This document shows, one piece after another, positions 1 through 4,721 of a DNA stretch of 7,394 nt. Each line of letters opens with the position of its first letter. Within the stretch, counting starts at the first letter, position 1. This DNA comes from Nitrospinota bacterium (GTDB taxonomy: Bacteria > Nitrospirota > Thermodesulfovibrionia > Thermodesulfovibrionales > UBA1546): assembly GCA_018896985.1 (NCBI GenBank), contig JAHILQ010000289.1, positions 1 to 7,394 of the forward strand, given 5' to 3'. Under the pieces are notes generated by a model that saw only the letters and a program-made list of their open reading frames with translations, was not told the origin of the DNA and did not search any database. The translations under genes were made by a program, and so were the position numbers.

Positions 1-666
1 CTTGCAAGGGTAAGCTCATATTACCACGACATAGGCAAGATCAAGATGCCGGAATATTTTGTTGAAAATCAGAGCAATTCTCTGGGCAAGCATGAGAATC
101 TTACTCCCCACATGAGCAGCATGATAATATCTTCGCACGTAAAAGAAGGCGTAGAGCTTGCAAATCAGTATAAACTCCCGCAGCCGATTATAGATATAAT
201 AGAGCAGCATCATGGCACAAGCCTGATGACTTTTTTTTATCAGAAGGCAAAGGGGCAGAGAGACGAGAACGAGCCTTCTGAAGAAGAATATAAATATCCT
301 GGGCCTAAACCTCAGACGCGCGTAGCCGCGCTCGTTATGATGGCAGATGCTGTTGAGGCTGCGTCAAAGGTTTTAAACGACCCTACGCCTGCAAGAGTTG
401 CTGCGCTTGTTGACAAGATAATAAACCATATATTCCTTGAAGGACAGCTTGACGAATGCGAACTCACATTGAAGGACATATCAGAGATAAAGAAGCATTT
501 TTCATACATACTCACTGGCATCCTGCACAAGAGAATAGATTATCCGGCGTTTGATTTCAACGGCGAAGCTTCAAAATCTCAGGAAGCACAAAGGCAGATT
601 AATGAAGGTTCTAATAGAGAACAGGCAAAAACCTACAAAGATAAACCAGCAAAAGATAAGGCGTGA
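1..666 (+). CDS. pgpH: Membrane HD-domain phosphohydrolase, PgpH/YqfF (7TM-HD) type, 3' part only
   Basis: This is the C-terminal 221 codons of an open frame that enters from the left edge. It starts inside the HD domain: residues 7-13 of the visible part read YYHDIGK, the His-Asp metal-binding pair. An ENQ...H-E...TPHMS stretch, an S-HVKEG segment, QHHGTSLM-FFY and YPGPKPQTR-AA-VMMADAVEAAS follow, all hallmarks of the cytoplasmic HD domain of 7TM-HD proteins. Characterised relatives such as Listeria PgpH hydrolyse cyclic di-AMP; whether that is the substrate here is inference. The extracellular sensor domain and the membrane helices expected upstream lie outside the window. The tail after about residue 185 is low-complexity and charged (rich in K, Q, E, A), and its coding DNA is overlapped by ybeY. 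Family assignment is firm, exact substrate is not. Confidence 0.88.
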   Translation, partial: LARVSSYYHDIGKIKMPEYFVENQSNSLGKHENLTPHMSSMIISSHVKEGVELANQYKLPQPIIDIIEQHHGTSLMTFFYQKAKGQRDENEPSEEEYKYPGPKPQTRVAALVMMADAVEAASKVLNDPTPARVAALVDKIINHIFLEGQLDECELTLKDISEIKKHFSYILTGILHKRIDYPAFDFNGEASKSQEAQRQINEGSNREQAKTYKDKPAKDKA

Positions 667-1099
667 TTCAGCGGCAGCGCTCCGGCTTCTCGGACTGAAA
701 GATGCAGAACTAAGCATACTTCTTGTAAATGACCGCCAGATGAAGGAGTTGAACCATAAATACCGCGGCATTGACAGGACTACGGATGTGCTCTCATTTC
801 CGCAGCATAGTGCCAAAGTGCCAAAGTGCCAAAGTGCCAAAGCAAATGAGAAGAAGGTCTATGGACTATGGGACTATGGGACCAAGGAACTCTTGCTCGG
901 TGATGTCGTGATAAACCTTCAGGCAGGCAAGAGGCAGGCGCCTGAGCATAGGCTGTCATTCAATGAGGAGTTAAGATTGCTTCTTGTTCATGGAATTCTT
1001 CACCTTATCGGATATGACCATGAAAGGAGCAAATACGCTGAAAGGAAGATGCGGATAAAGGAGAGGGAATTATTAGAATACATGGCAAAGAGTTCATAG
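602..1099 (+). CDS. ybeY: Endoribonuclease YbeY (16S rRNA maturation/quality control), with a repeat-derived insertion
   Basis: A 165-residue UPF0054/YbeY metalloprotein. The C-terminal zinc motif H-GILH-LIGYDH is complete (His130, His134, His140), and the N-terminal half has the usual N-x-x-YR-x-x-D-x-TTDVLSFP. YbeY acts as a single-strand-specific endoribonuclease in rRNA 3' processing and ribosome quality control. The ATG at 602 is chosen because MKVLIENRQ matches family N-termini; an upstream in-frame TTG at 551 would add 17 residues without family support. The gene starts inside the end of the PgpH-like gene (65-bp overlap, different frame), so translation is probably coupled. Oddity: between SFP and LLGD, where family members usually have about 10-14 residues, this protein has about 30, encoded by two 8-bp tandem repeats. 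The fold should survive, because the insertion lies in a loop and both flanking motifs are intact. Confidence 0.93.
   Translation: MKVLIENRQKPTKINQQKIRRDSAAALRLLGLKDAELSILLVNDRQMKELNHKYRGIDRTTDVLSFPQHSAKVPKCQSAKANEKKVYGLWDYGTKELLLGDVVINLQAGKRQAPEHRLSFNEELRLLLVHGILHLIGYDHERSKYAERKMRIKERELLEYMAKSS
810..841 (+). repeat. Four perfect tandem copies of GTGCCAAA inside ybeY
   Basis: The octamer GTGCCAAA is repeated four times without interruption, with part of a further copy (a preceding A and a following G) at the edges. It is read through in the ybeY frame. Because 8 is not a multiple of 3, successive copies fall in different frames and give the peptide AKVPKCQSAK, which would itself repeat only every 24 bp. 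Gain or loss of one or two copies would frameshift ybeY; only changes of three copies keep the frame. Confidence 0.95.
856..886 (+). repeat. Second octamer repeat in ybeY (GGACTATG, 2 exact plus degenerate copies)
   Basis: Two exact copies of GGACTATG (863-870 and 871-878) are flanked by a degenerate copy on the left (GGTCTATG, 856-863) and one on the right (GGACCAAG, 879-886). It has the same period (8) as the neighbouring GTGCCAAA array but an unrelated unit. It encodes YGLWDYGTK in the inserted loop of YbeY. Confidence 0.8.
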
Positions 1100-1115
1100 G
1101 CAAAACAACATGGTT

Positions 1116-1160
1116 TGTCATTCCCGCTTGTCGGGTTTGTCATTCTCCCGATGCTTCGGG
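1116..1160. repeat. Two hairpin repeats with TGTCATT heads
   Basis: Within the 204-bp gap between ybeY and hisF, two copies of TGTCATT (1116-1122 and 1138-1144) are each followed by a short hairpin: CCCG-CTTGT-CGGG (1123-1135) and CCCGA-TGCT-TCGGG (1147-1160). The first is the reverse complement of the pattern seen further right in the same gap (ACAAG loop, TGACA tail). No gene is visible in this gap. The hairpins lack a T-run, so they are not convincing terminators. Confidence 0.7.
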
Positions 1161-1174
1161 ATTCGGAATCATTC

Positions 1175-1242
1175 TGAAGAAGGATGCTGGACAAGCCAGC
1201 ATGACAGCATGGAGAAGGATTGTGGACAAGCCACAATGACAG
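1175..1242. repeat. Tandem pair of 33-bp hairpin repeats with compensatory stem changes
   Basis: Two 33-bp copies (1175-1207 and 1210-1242) are separated by 2 bp. Each is GAAGGAT-like lead, stem, ACAAG loop, stem, then GACAG. Stem arms are ATGCTGG/CCAGCAT in the first and ATTGTGG/CCACAAT in the second, so both are perfect 7-bp stems. The copies differ at two base pairs, with both sides changed (G-C to T-A, C-G to G-C), and at only one other base. They fill the region upstream of hisF but stop short of its ribosome binding site. Confidence 0.85.
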
Positions 1243-1288
1243 AATTAAAATGGTCAAGGACTTCTCTTATGGTTTCATTAGTAAATCG

Positions 1289-1294
1289 AAGGAG
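1289..1294 (+). promoter_or_regulatory. Shine-Dalgarno site of hisF (AAGGAG)
   Basis: AAGGAG lies 9 bases before the ATG at 1304. It is the strongest ribosome binding site on the plus strand of the window and fixes the hisF start. Confidence 0.85.
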
Positions 1295-1303
1295 TAAAAA
1301 CTG

Positions 1304-2143
1304 ATGCTTGCAAAACGCATAATCCCGTGCCTTGATGTTAAAGACGGAAGGGTTGTAAAAGGCGTAAGCTTTCTTAATCTCAGGGATGCCGGAGACCCTG
1401 TCGAGAATGCAATCTTTTATGATGAGCAGGGCGCTGATGAACTCGTATTCCTTGATATAACAGCATCGCATGAGAAGAGAAAGATTATCCTTGATGTTGT
1501 TGAAAGGACTGCAAACGATGTCTTCATGCCGCTTACAGTCGGCGGAGGAATCGGCGCTCTTGATAATATAAGACAGCTTCTGAAATCAGGATGTGATAAG
1601 GTTTCTGTGAATACATCTGCTGTAAGAAACCCTCATTTTGTAAGTCGCGCAGCAGAGAGATTCGGAAGCCAGTGCATCGTCGTTGCAATTGATGCAAAGA
1701 GAGTTACAAAAGAGATGACATTTACAGAAGAGGAGAAGTGGTTTAATGATAAATCTTTAAGAGGAGTCTTGCTCGGAGATTTAAATGAAGGATTGACATG
1801 GGCGATATCTACACACGGCGGAAGAAAGATGAAAAGGATTGATGCCGTGCAATGGGCTAAGAAGATGGAGGAATTAGGCGCAGGCGAGATTCTTCTTACA
1901 AGCATGAACAGGGACGGCACAAAGGACGGATATGACATCGAGCTTACAAAAACAATTTCAGAGGCTGTATCAATTCCTGTTATCGCCTCCGGCGGCGCAG
2001 GCAATTTAGAGCATCTCTACGAAGGGCTTGTTCTTGGCAAGGCCGATGCTGTCTTGGCTGCATCAATATTCCACTACAGGGAATACACAATCAAAGAGGC
2101 AAAAGAGTATCTGAAAGAAAAGGGAGTTGTTGTGAGACTTTAA
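1304..2143 (+). CDS. hisF: Imidazole glycerol phosphate synthase subunit HisF (cyclase)
   Basis: A 279-residue (beta/alpha)8-barrel cyclase. With HisH it converts PRFAR plus glutamine-derived ammonia to imidazole glycerol phosphate and AICAR, linking histidine and purine synthesis in the cytosol. MLAKRIIPCLD carries catalytic Asp11, and VVAIDAKR carries the second catalytic Asp at 130, the same numbering as Thermotoga HisF. Also present are TVGGGI (78-83), the THGGRK phosphate-site region (170-175), ILLTSMNRDGTKDGYD (196-211) and PVIASGGAG (225-233). The usual length is about 253; the roughly 26 extra residues lie between AKRV (131-134) and WAISTHGG (166-173), where the family has a short variable loop. 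The start is set by AAGGAG. No hisH or hisA is next to it; the upstream neighbour is ybeY across a repeat-filled gap, so it is probably transcribed on its own or as the last gene of the upstream set. Its stop overlaps the stop of the convergent gene. Confidence 0.97.
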   Translation: MLAKRIIPCLDVKDGRVVKGVSFLNLRDAGDPVENAIFYDEQGADELVFLDITASHEKRKIILDVVERTANDVFMPLTVGGGIGALDNIRQLLKSGCDKVSVNTSAVRNPHFVSRAAERFGSQCIVVAIDAKRVTKEMTFTEEEKWFNDKSLRGVLLGDLNEGLTWAISTHGGRKMKRIDAVQWAKKMEELGAGEILLTSMNRDGTKDGYDIELTKTISEAVSIPVIASGGAGNLEHLYEGLVLGKADAVLAASIFHYREYTIKEAKEYLKEKGVVVRL

Positions 2144-3192
2144 GCCTTCAAAAGTTCTTTCTTTTTACTTTCAGGCAGCTGTATTTTATAGCGCTCTATC
2201 ACCTCTTCTGTCGCGGAGTTTGCGGATAAGATAAACCTCTCGCCTTTTGAATACACGCTTGCATCAACAGACGGAAGATGTTTTGCATCAGAGTATCTTG
2301 CGCATATGGATGCCGCAAGATTAATGAAATCTTGAGCGCCATCGCCTGTGAGAAGTGTTATCGGGCTTCCGAAGTTTTCAATGCTAAAGATGTAATCCCC
2401 TTCTCCTGCAAGGGATTCTATCTTATCATTGTCTTTTTCATCCCTTCCGACAATTACCTTGCATGATGGAGATAACCTGAAATGCCTTCCTGCTCTCAGC
2501 AGATGCAGTTCCTTTAGAGATGGGGCCGGATTATAATGAAGCAGTTCGCTGAGCCTGAAAGAGTAATTCGGCTCTGTAAGCAGGCATCCGCCGGCAGGCA
2601 TCGGGTAGTCTGTAAGTCCAAACTCCTTTGCCAGCGCCATCTGCTGTTTTCTTGAACGCCCGTGAAAGTCATGGAGCTTCTCTCTGTCAACGAGCCCATT
2701 TGTTTCTGAAATCGTAGGTTCAAGAAGCTTTGCGCTCAATGGCCGCAGGATTATCCCTGATAAGCCTGTCTCTTTATCAATCAATGCAAGTGTTCTCCGC
2801 ATCTGGCTCATCGGCCTTTGCCCTATCACTTCGCCGGTAATTATAAAATCAGCGCCGGTTATGTTCATTAATTCCTTTGCCTTTTTGAGCATAAGGATTC
2901 TGCAGTCAATGCACGGGTTCATATTTCTGCCGTGTCCGTATTTAGGATTTTTCACTATATTGATGAACTTATCACCGAGATGACAGAGTTTCACCTCAAA
3001 GCCGAATTTTTCAGCGGCAGAGAACAGGTCGTTTGAGCACGATGATCTGTCAGTTATGTCACAGCCAAAATGCGTGAGGAATGTTATGGCAGTGACATCT
3101 ATCCCCTGCCTCAAAATGCTCAGGATAGCAAGGGTGCTGTCAAGACCTCCTGAAAAAAGCGCTATTGCCTTATGTCTCTTTTTGGCATCCAT
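2140..3192 (-). CDS. PP-loop ATPase, ThiI/MnmA-like tRNA thiolation protein
   Basis: A 350-residue protein. The N-terminal adenine-nucleotide alpha-hydrolase (PP-loop) domain has FSGGLDST at 13-20, which binds and adenylates with ATP. NPCIDCRILM (92-101) holds a C-x-x-C pair (Cys94, Cys97), and MPAGGCLLT (198-206) holds a third cysteine (Cys203), placed like the cysteines of MnmA/TtuA-type tRNA sulfurtransferases. Three such cysteines suggest either persulfide chemistry or a [4Fe-4S] cluster (inference). The last 130 or so residues (ELHLLRAGRHFRL..., KVIVGRD..., ENFGSPITLLTG) form a separate domain; from memory, similar PP-loop proteins carry an NFACT-R-like RNA-binding module there. The target base (s4U8, s2U34 or another) cannot be read from sequence. 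It is often annotated as a tRNA thiouridylate methyltransferase, which is misleading because no methyltransferase motif is visible. No clear Shine-Dalgarno precedes the ATG at 3192. Confidence 0.82.
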   Translation of the reverse strand: MDAKKRHKAIALFSGGLDSTLAILSILRQGIDVTAITFLTHFGCDITDRSSCSNDLFSAAEKFGFEVKLCHLGDKFINIVKNPKYGHGRNMNPCIDCRILMLKKAKELMNITGADFIITGEVIGQRPMSQMRRTLALIDKETGLSGIILRPLSAKLLEPTISETNGLVDREKLHDFHGRSRKQQMALAKEFGLTDYPMPAGGCLLTEPNYSFRLSELLHYNPAPSLKELHLLRAGRHFRLSPSCKVIVGRDEKDNDKIESLAGEGDYIFSIENFGSPITLLTGDGAQDFINLAASICARYSDAKHLPSVDASVYSKGERFILSANSATEEVIERYKIQLPESKKKELLKA

Positions 3193-3262
3193 AATCAGAT
3201 GTTATTTATTTTAGAATATTACGCTTAAAATATGGTGTGTTCTGATTTAAGAGAATTCATTG

Positions 3263-3320
3263 GTAGAACGCCTGGACTGTGCGGCGGCTATCAGCCATCC
3301 GCTGGAGTGAAAGGTTATGC
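3263..3320 (-). other. attC-like recombination site A (3' end of the cassette)
   Basis: Read on the minus strand this 58-bp site runs: GCATAAC (R''), spacer, ACT-CCA-GCGG-A-TGGC, loop TGATA, GCCG-CCGC-ACAGT, spacer, GTTCTAC (R', fitting a G-TT core). The arms GCGG/CCGC and TGGC/GCCG pair (one T-G wobble) around a single extrahelical A, and ACT/AGT pair outside an internal loop. This is the arrangement of integron attC sites: outer core boxes, inner boxes, a bulged base and a short terminal loop. The stop codon TAA of the small gene ending at 3315 lies inside R'', as is typical of cassettes. It has the same length as site B and shares GGATGGCTGATA with it. Confidence 0.72.
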
Positions 3321-3536
3321 GATTACCAATTCTAATTTTTCTTTTGTGATATTAGGTAGCCTTACCGGAGCAAAAAACTTTTCTGGATATACGTAATCCT
3401 CGCCTGATTCATCAATGATTCTTATCTGGTGATGTTTTTCGGCCACTCTGTCAGTCAACATTTCGTATAGTTTTCTTATCTCCAGCGACGATTCATAACC
3501 GCGATTGTCAACACAAATCATAAAATGTTTTCTCAT
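3315..3536 (-). CDS. Small uncharacterised cassette protein, 73 aa (IDESGEDYVYP motif)
   Basis: I do not recognise a named family. The 73-residue protein starts MRKHFMICVDN, has a short helix-like segment SSLEIRKLYEMLTDR (16-30) and then IRIIDESGEDYVYPEKFFAPVRLP (38-61), which reads as beta strands closing a small barrel-like fold. From memory, small proteins with a similar IDESGEDY-YP stretch are widespread and unannotated. The start at 3536 is preferred over the ATG two codons upstream (3542), because AAGGAG abuts that upstream ATG directly but sits 6 bases before this one. It is the downstream partner of the 76-residue gene: that gene's stop codon touches this gene's ribosome binding site, so expression is probably coupled. 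The stop lies within the attC-like site. No signal peptide or membrane segment is seen. Confidence 0.7.
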   Translation of the reverse strand: MRKHFMICVDNRGYESSLEIRKLYEMLTDRVAEKHHQIRIIDESGEDYVYPEKFFAPVRLPNITKEKLELVIA

Positions 3537-3542
3537 AACCAT

Positions 3543-3548
3543 CTCCTT
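3543..3548 (-). promoter_or_regulatory. Shine-Dalgarno site AAGGAG of the 73-aa cassette gene
   Basis: On the minus strand the sequence reads TAAGGAGATGGTTATG. The TAA stop of the upstream small gene overlaps the AAGGAG, which lies 6 bases before the second ATG. This decides the start codon and implies termination-reinitiation coupling of the two cassette genes. Confidence 0.75.
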
Positions 3549-3777
3549 ATAAATATCTTTTGATTTTTATTTCTTTTTTCCCAATGCCGTGTCCCTCGTA
3601 CCAGTGCACTTCCGCCTCAAGAACAGTGCCGTCTTCCAATCCTACGTGGCAGATGCCTTTTAGTTTTCTCCAATGTGCTATTCCATACACCTTATTTAAA
3701 CGATTCAAATTTTTTATCCCATGTCCAATTGCAATAGTTTCAATCTCCCGAATCGCCCTTTTTATCTTGAAATACAT
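3547..3777 (-). CDS. Small uncharacterised cassette protein, 76 aa (AEVHWYEGHGIGKKEIKIK motif)
   Basis: I do not recognise a named family. The N-terminal 30 residues (MYFKIKRAIREIETIAIG...NRLNKVYG) look helical and basic. The rest (HWRKLKGICHVGLEDGTVLEAEVHWYEGHGIGKKEIKIKRYL, about 35-76 with gaps) looks like a small all-beta domain, with the turn LEDGT and a distinctive HWYE-HGIGK signature. Net charge is positive, so nucleic-acid binding is conceivable but not shown. It is the first gene of the cassette, starting about 40 bp inside the attC-like junction with only a weak ribosome site; such genes usually depend on external promoters. A toxin-antitoxin-like or other two-component accessory role with the 73-aa partner is possible only by analogy with other paired small cassette genes. 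Confidence 0.7.
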   Translation of the reverse strand: MYFKIKRAIREIETIAIGHGIKNLNRLNKVYGIAHWRKLKGICHVGLEDGTVLEAEVHWYEGHGIGKKEIKIKRYL

Positions 3778-3812
3778 ATCTAATTGTAACCGTTTTTATG
3801 AATTTTTACATG

Positions 3813-3870
3813 GCATAACGCTAAAAATCACTGGTGGTTATCAGCCATCCAGTGTATTGCTTTGTTATAT
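3813..3870 (-). other. attC-like recombination site B (upstream boundary of the cassette)
   Basis: Read on the minus strand: ATATAAC (R''), AAAGC, AAT-A-CACTGG-A-TGG, loop CTGATAA, CCA-CCAGTG-ATT, TTTAGC, GTTATGC (R'). CACTGG/CCAGTG and TGG/CCA pair perfectly around one extrahelical A; AAT/ATT extends the stem with another bulged A. The outer boxes pair at 6 of 7 positions, counting one wobble. GCGTTATGC is a very typical attC right end. It begins 31 bp past the tmk stop codon. Length (58 bp), loop and bulge position match site A although the stem sequences differ, as expected when structure rather than sequence is recognised. Confidence 0.75.
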
Positions 3871-3901
3871 TTTATGTCGCATGCGTCTTTTTGTGATAAT
3901 T

Positions 3902-4546
3902 TTACCTTAAAACCTTCTCAACAATCCTCAAAACCTCCCTATGTATCTCCTCAATGCCCTTTGACGCCTTAATTAATTTTATTCTCTCAGGCTCCATTGC
4001 CGCAAGCCTCAGATAGCCTTTCCTTACTCTCTTATGAAACTTTACATCCTCAAGTTCAAGCCTGTCCCTTTTATTGATTTTCTTGTTTCTCATAAGACCG
4101 GTCTCAACATCAAGGTCAAGGAGTATTGTGAGATCCGGCCTCATCCTGCCTGTTGCAATCCTGTCAAGAGAGTCTATTAGCTTAAGGCTTATGCCCCTGC
4201 CATAGCCCTGATACGCAGCAGTGGAATCGCTGAAACGGTCTGTTATAACAATCCTTCCGCCGTTAATTGCAGGAATAATTTTTTCTTTTATGTGCTGGAT
4301 TCTGGCGGCATTATAAAGCAAAAGCTCTGTAAGATAGTCCATCTCCTTATGCTTGGTTGAAAGCAATACCTTTCTTATCTGAAGGCTTATCGGAGCGCCG
4401 CCGGGCTCCTCTGTGAGAACAGTCTTTAACCCTTTTTTCGTGAGATATTCGGACAGCAGCCTTGCCTGTGTGGATTTGCCGGTGCCTTCTATCCCCTCAA
4501 AAGAAATGAAGACGCCTTTTTTACCCCCTCCGGCATTCTTTTTCAT
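3902..4546 (-). CDS. tmk: Thymidylate kinase
   Basis: A 214-residue P-loop kinase that phosphorylates dTMP to dTDP with ATP, an essential step of dTTP synthesis in the cytosol. ISFEGIEGTGKST (14-26) is the Walker A loop; TEEPGG (45-50), ITDRFSDST (101-109), AYQGYGRG (111-118) and RPDLTILLDLDVETG (136-150) follow in the family order. The LID region (about 152-165, RNKKINKRDRLELE) carries the basic residues, and the P-loop has no arginine, as in bacterial type II enzymes. Length is normal. The ATG at 4546 follows a usable AGAGG about 11 bases upstream. The gene that often follows tmk elsewhere (holB) is absent; an attC-like site begins 31 bp after the stop. A 175-bp repeat-containing gap separates it from the upstream MetE-like gene, so co-transcription is possible but not tight. 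Confidence 0.96.
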   Translation of the reverse strand: MKKNAGGGKKGVFISFEGIEGTGKSTQARLLSEYLTKKGLKTVLTEEPGGAPISLQIRKVLLSTKHKEMDYLTELLLYNAARIQHIKEKIIPAINGGRIVITDRFSDSTAAYQGYGRGISLKLIDSLDRIATGRMRPDLTILLDLDVETGLMRNKKINKRDRLELEDVKFHKRVRKGYLRLAAMEPERIKLIKASKGIEEIHREVLRIVEKVLR

Positions 4547-4577
4547 CCGAAAATACCTCTAACATATTGATGTAGTG

Positions 4578-4658
4578 TGTCATTGTCCGGCTTGACCGGA
4601 CAATCTATACATTTTTCCATCATCTTTCTGGATTCCCCGATCAAGTCGGGGAATGACA
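4578..4658. repeat. 81-bp composite inverted repeat with TGTCATT/AATGACA ends and two inner hairpins
   Basis: The ends TGTCATT (4578-4584) and AATGACA (4652-4658) are exact inverted copies. Just inside them sit two hairpins facing each other: TTGTCCGG-CTTGA-CCGGACAA (4583-4603) and CCCCGA-TCAAG-TCGGGG (4635-4651). The loops are reverse complements, the stems are not. This is the same design as the repeats in the ybeY-hisF gap. There is no transposase, so it is non-autonomous if mobile. A short frame through this region (4543-4725) is repeat translation, not a gene. Confidence 0.8.
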
Positions 4659-4663
4659 GTGTT

Positions 4664-4680
4664 GTTATTCGGTGAATAAC
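4664..4680. repeat. Perfect 7-bp stem-loop (GTTATTC-GGT-GAATAAC)
   Basis: A compact palindrome with a 3-base loop lies between the MetE-like gene and the composite repeat. It could act on the transcript of the MetE-like gene, but no T-run follows in either direction, so a rho-independent terminator is not claimed. Confidence 0.5.
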
Positions 4681-4721
4681 ATTTTCATTCCCTTTTGTGC
4701 CAATCTGCCGGCATGTGGGCT

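Larger units (their letters stand above)
3269..3818 (-). mobile_element. Putative orphan integron gene cassette, 550 bp
   Basis: This is the unit between the predicted G/TT crossover points of the two attC-like sites. It holds two small minus-strand genes, a leader of about 40 bp and one attC site at its 3' end, which is the standard cassette plan. The end boxes GCATAAC (site A, R'') and GTTATGC (the R' that precedes the cassette) are exact reverse complements, so the excised circle would have a fully paired core. No integrase gene or attI is visible; tmk lies on one side and the tRNA-thiolation gene on the other. It is best described as a stranded cassette or part of an integrase-less attC cluster. 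The alternative is an unrelated pair of dispersed hairpin repeats. Confidence 0.65.

Noticed and set aside
551..601. Upstream TTG start for ybeY adding 17 residues
   Set aside because: MKVLIENRQ at 602 matches YbeY N-termini; the extra stretch lies wholly in the overlap and has no family support.
810..841. CRISPR-like or origin-iteron reading of the GTGCCAAA repeats
   Set aside because: There are no spacers, the unit is only 8 bp, and it lies in frame inside ybeY.
1110..1304. 64-residue plus-strand frame in the ybeY-hisF gap
   Set aside because: It is made of the hairpin repeats; composition and lack of any motif argue against coding.
3193..3262. Promoter for the PP-loop gene in the AT-rich gap
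   Set aside because: Several TATAAT-like hexamers occur, but none has a matching -35 at proper spacing; AT-rich sequence gives these by chance.
3560..3910. 116-residue plus-strand frame opposite the cassette genes
   Set aside because: It runs antisense across the 76-aa gene and the attC-like site B, has no ribosome site and reads like a hydrophobic shadow. The minus-strand genes have better starts and coupled layout.
4664..4680. Rho-independent terminator after the MetE-like gene
   Set aside because: The stem is perfect but AT-rich, and no T-run follows on the minus strand.
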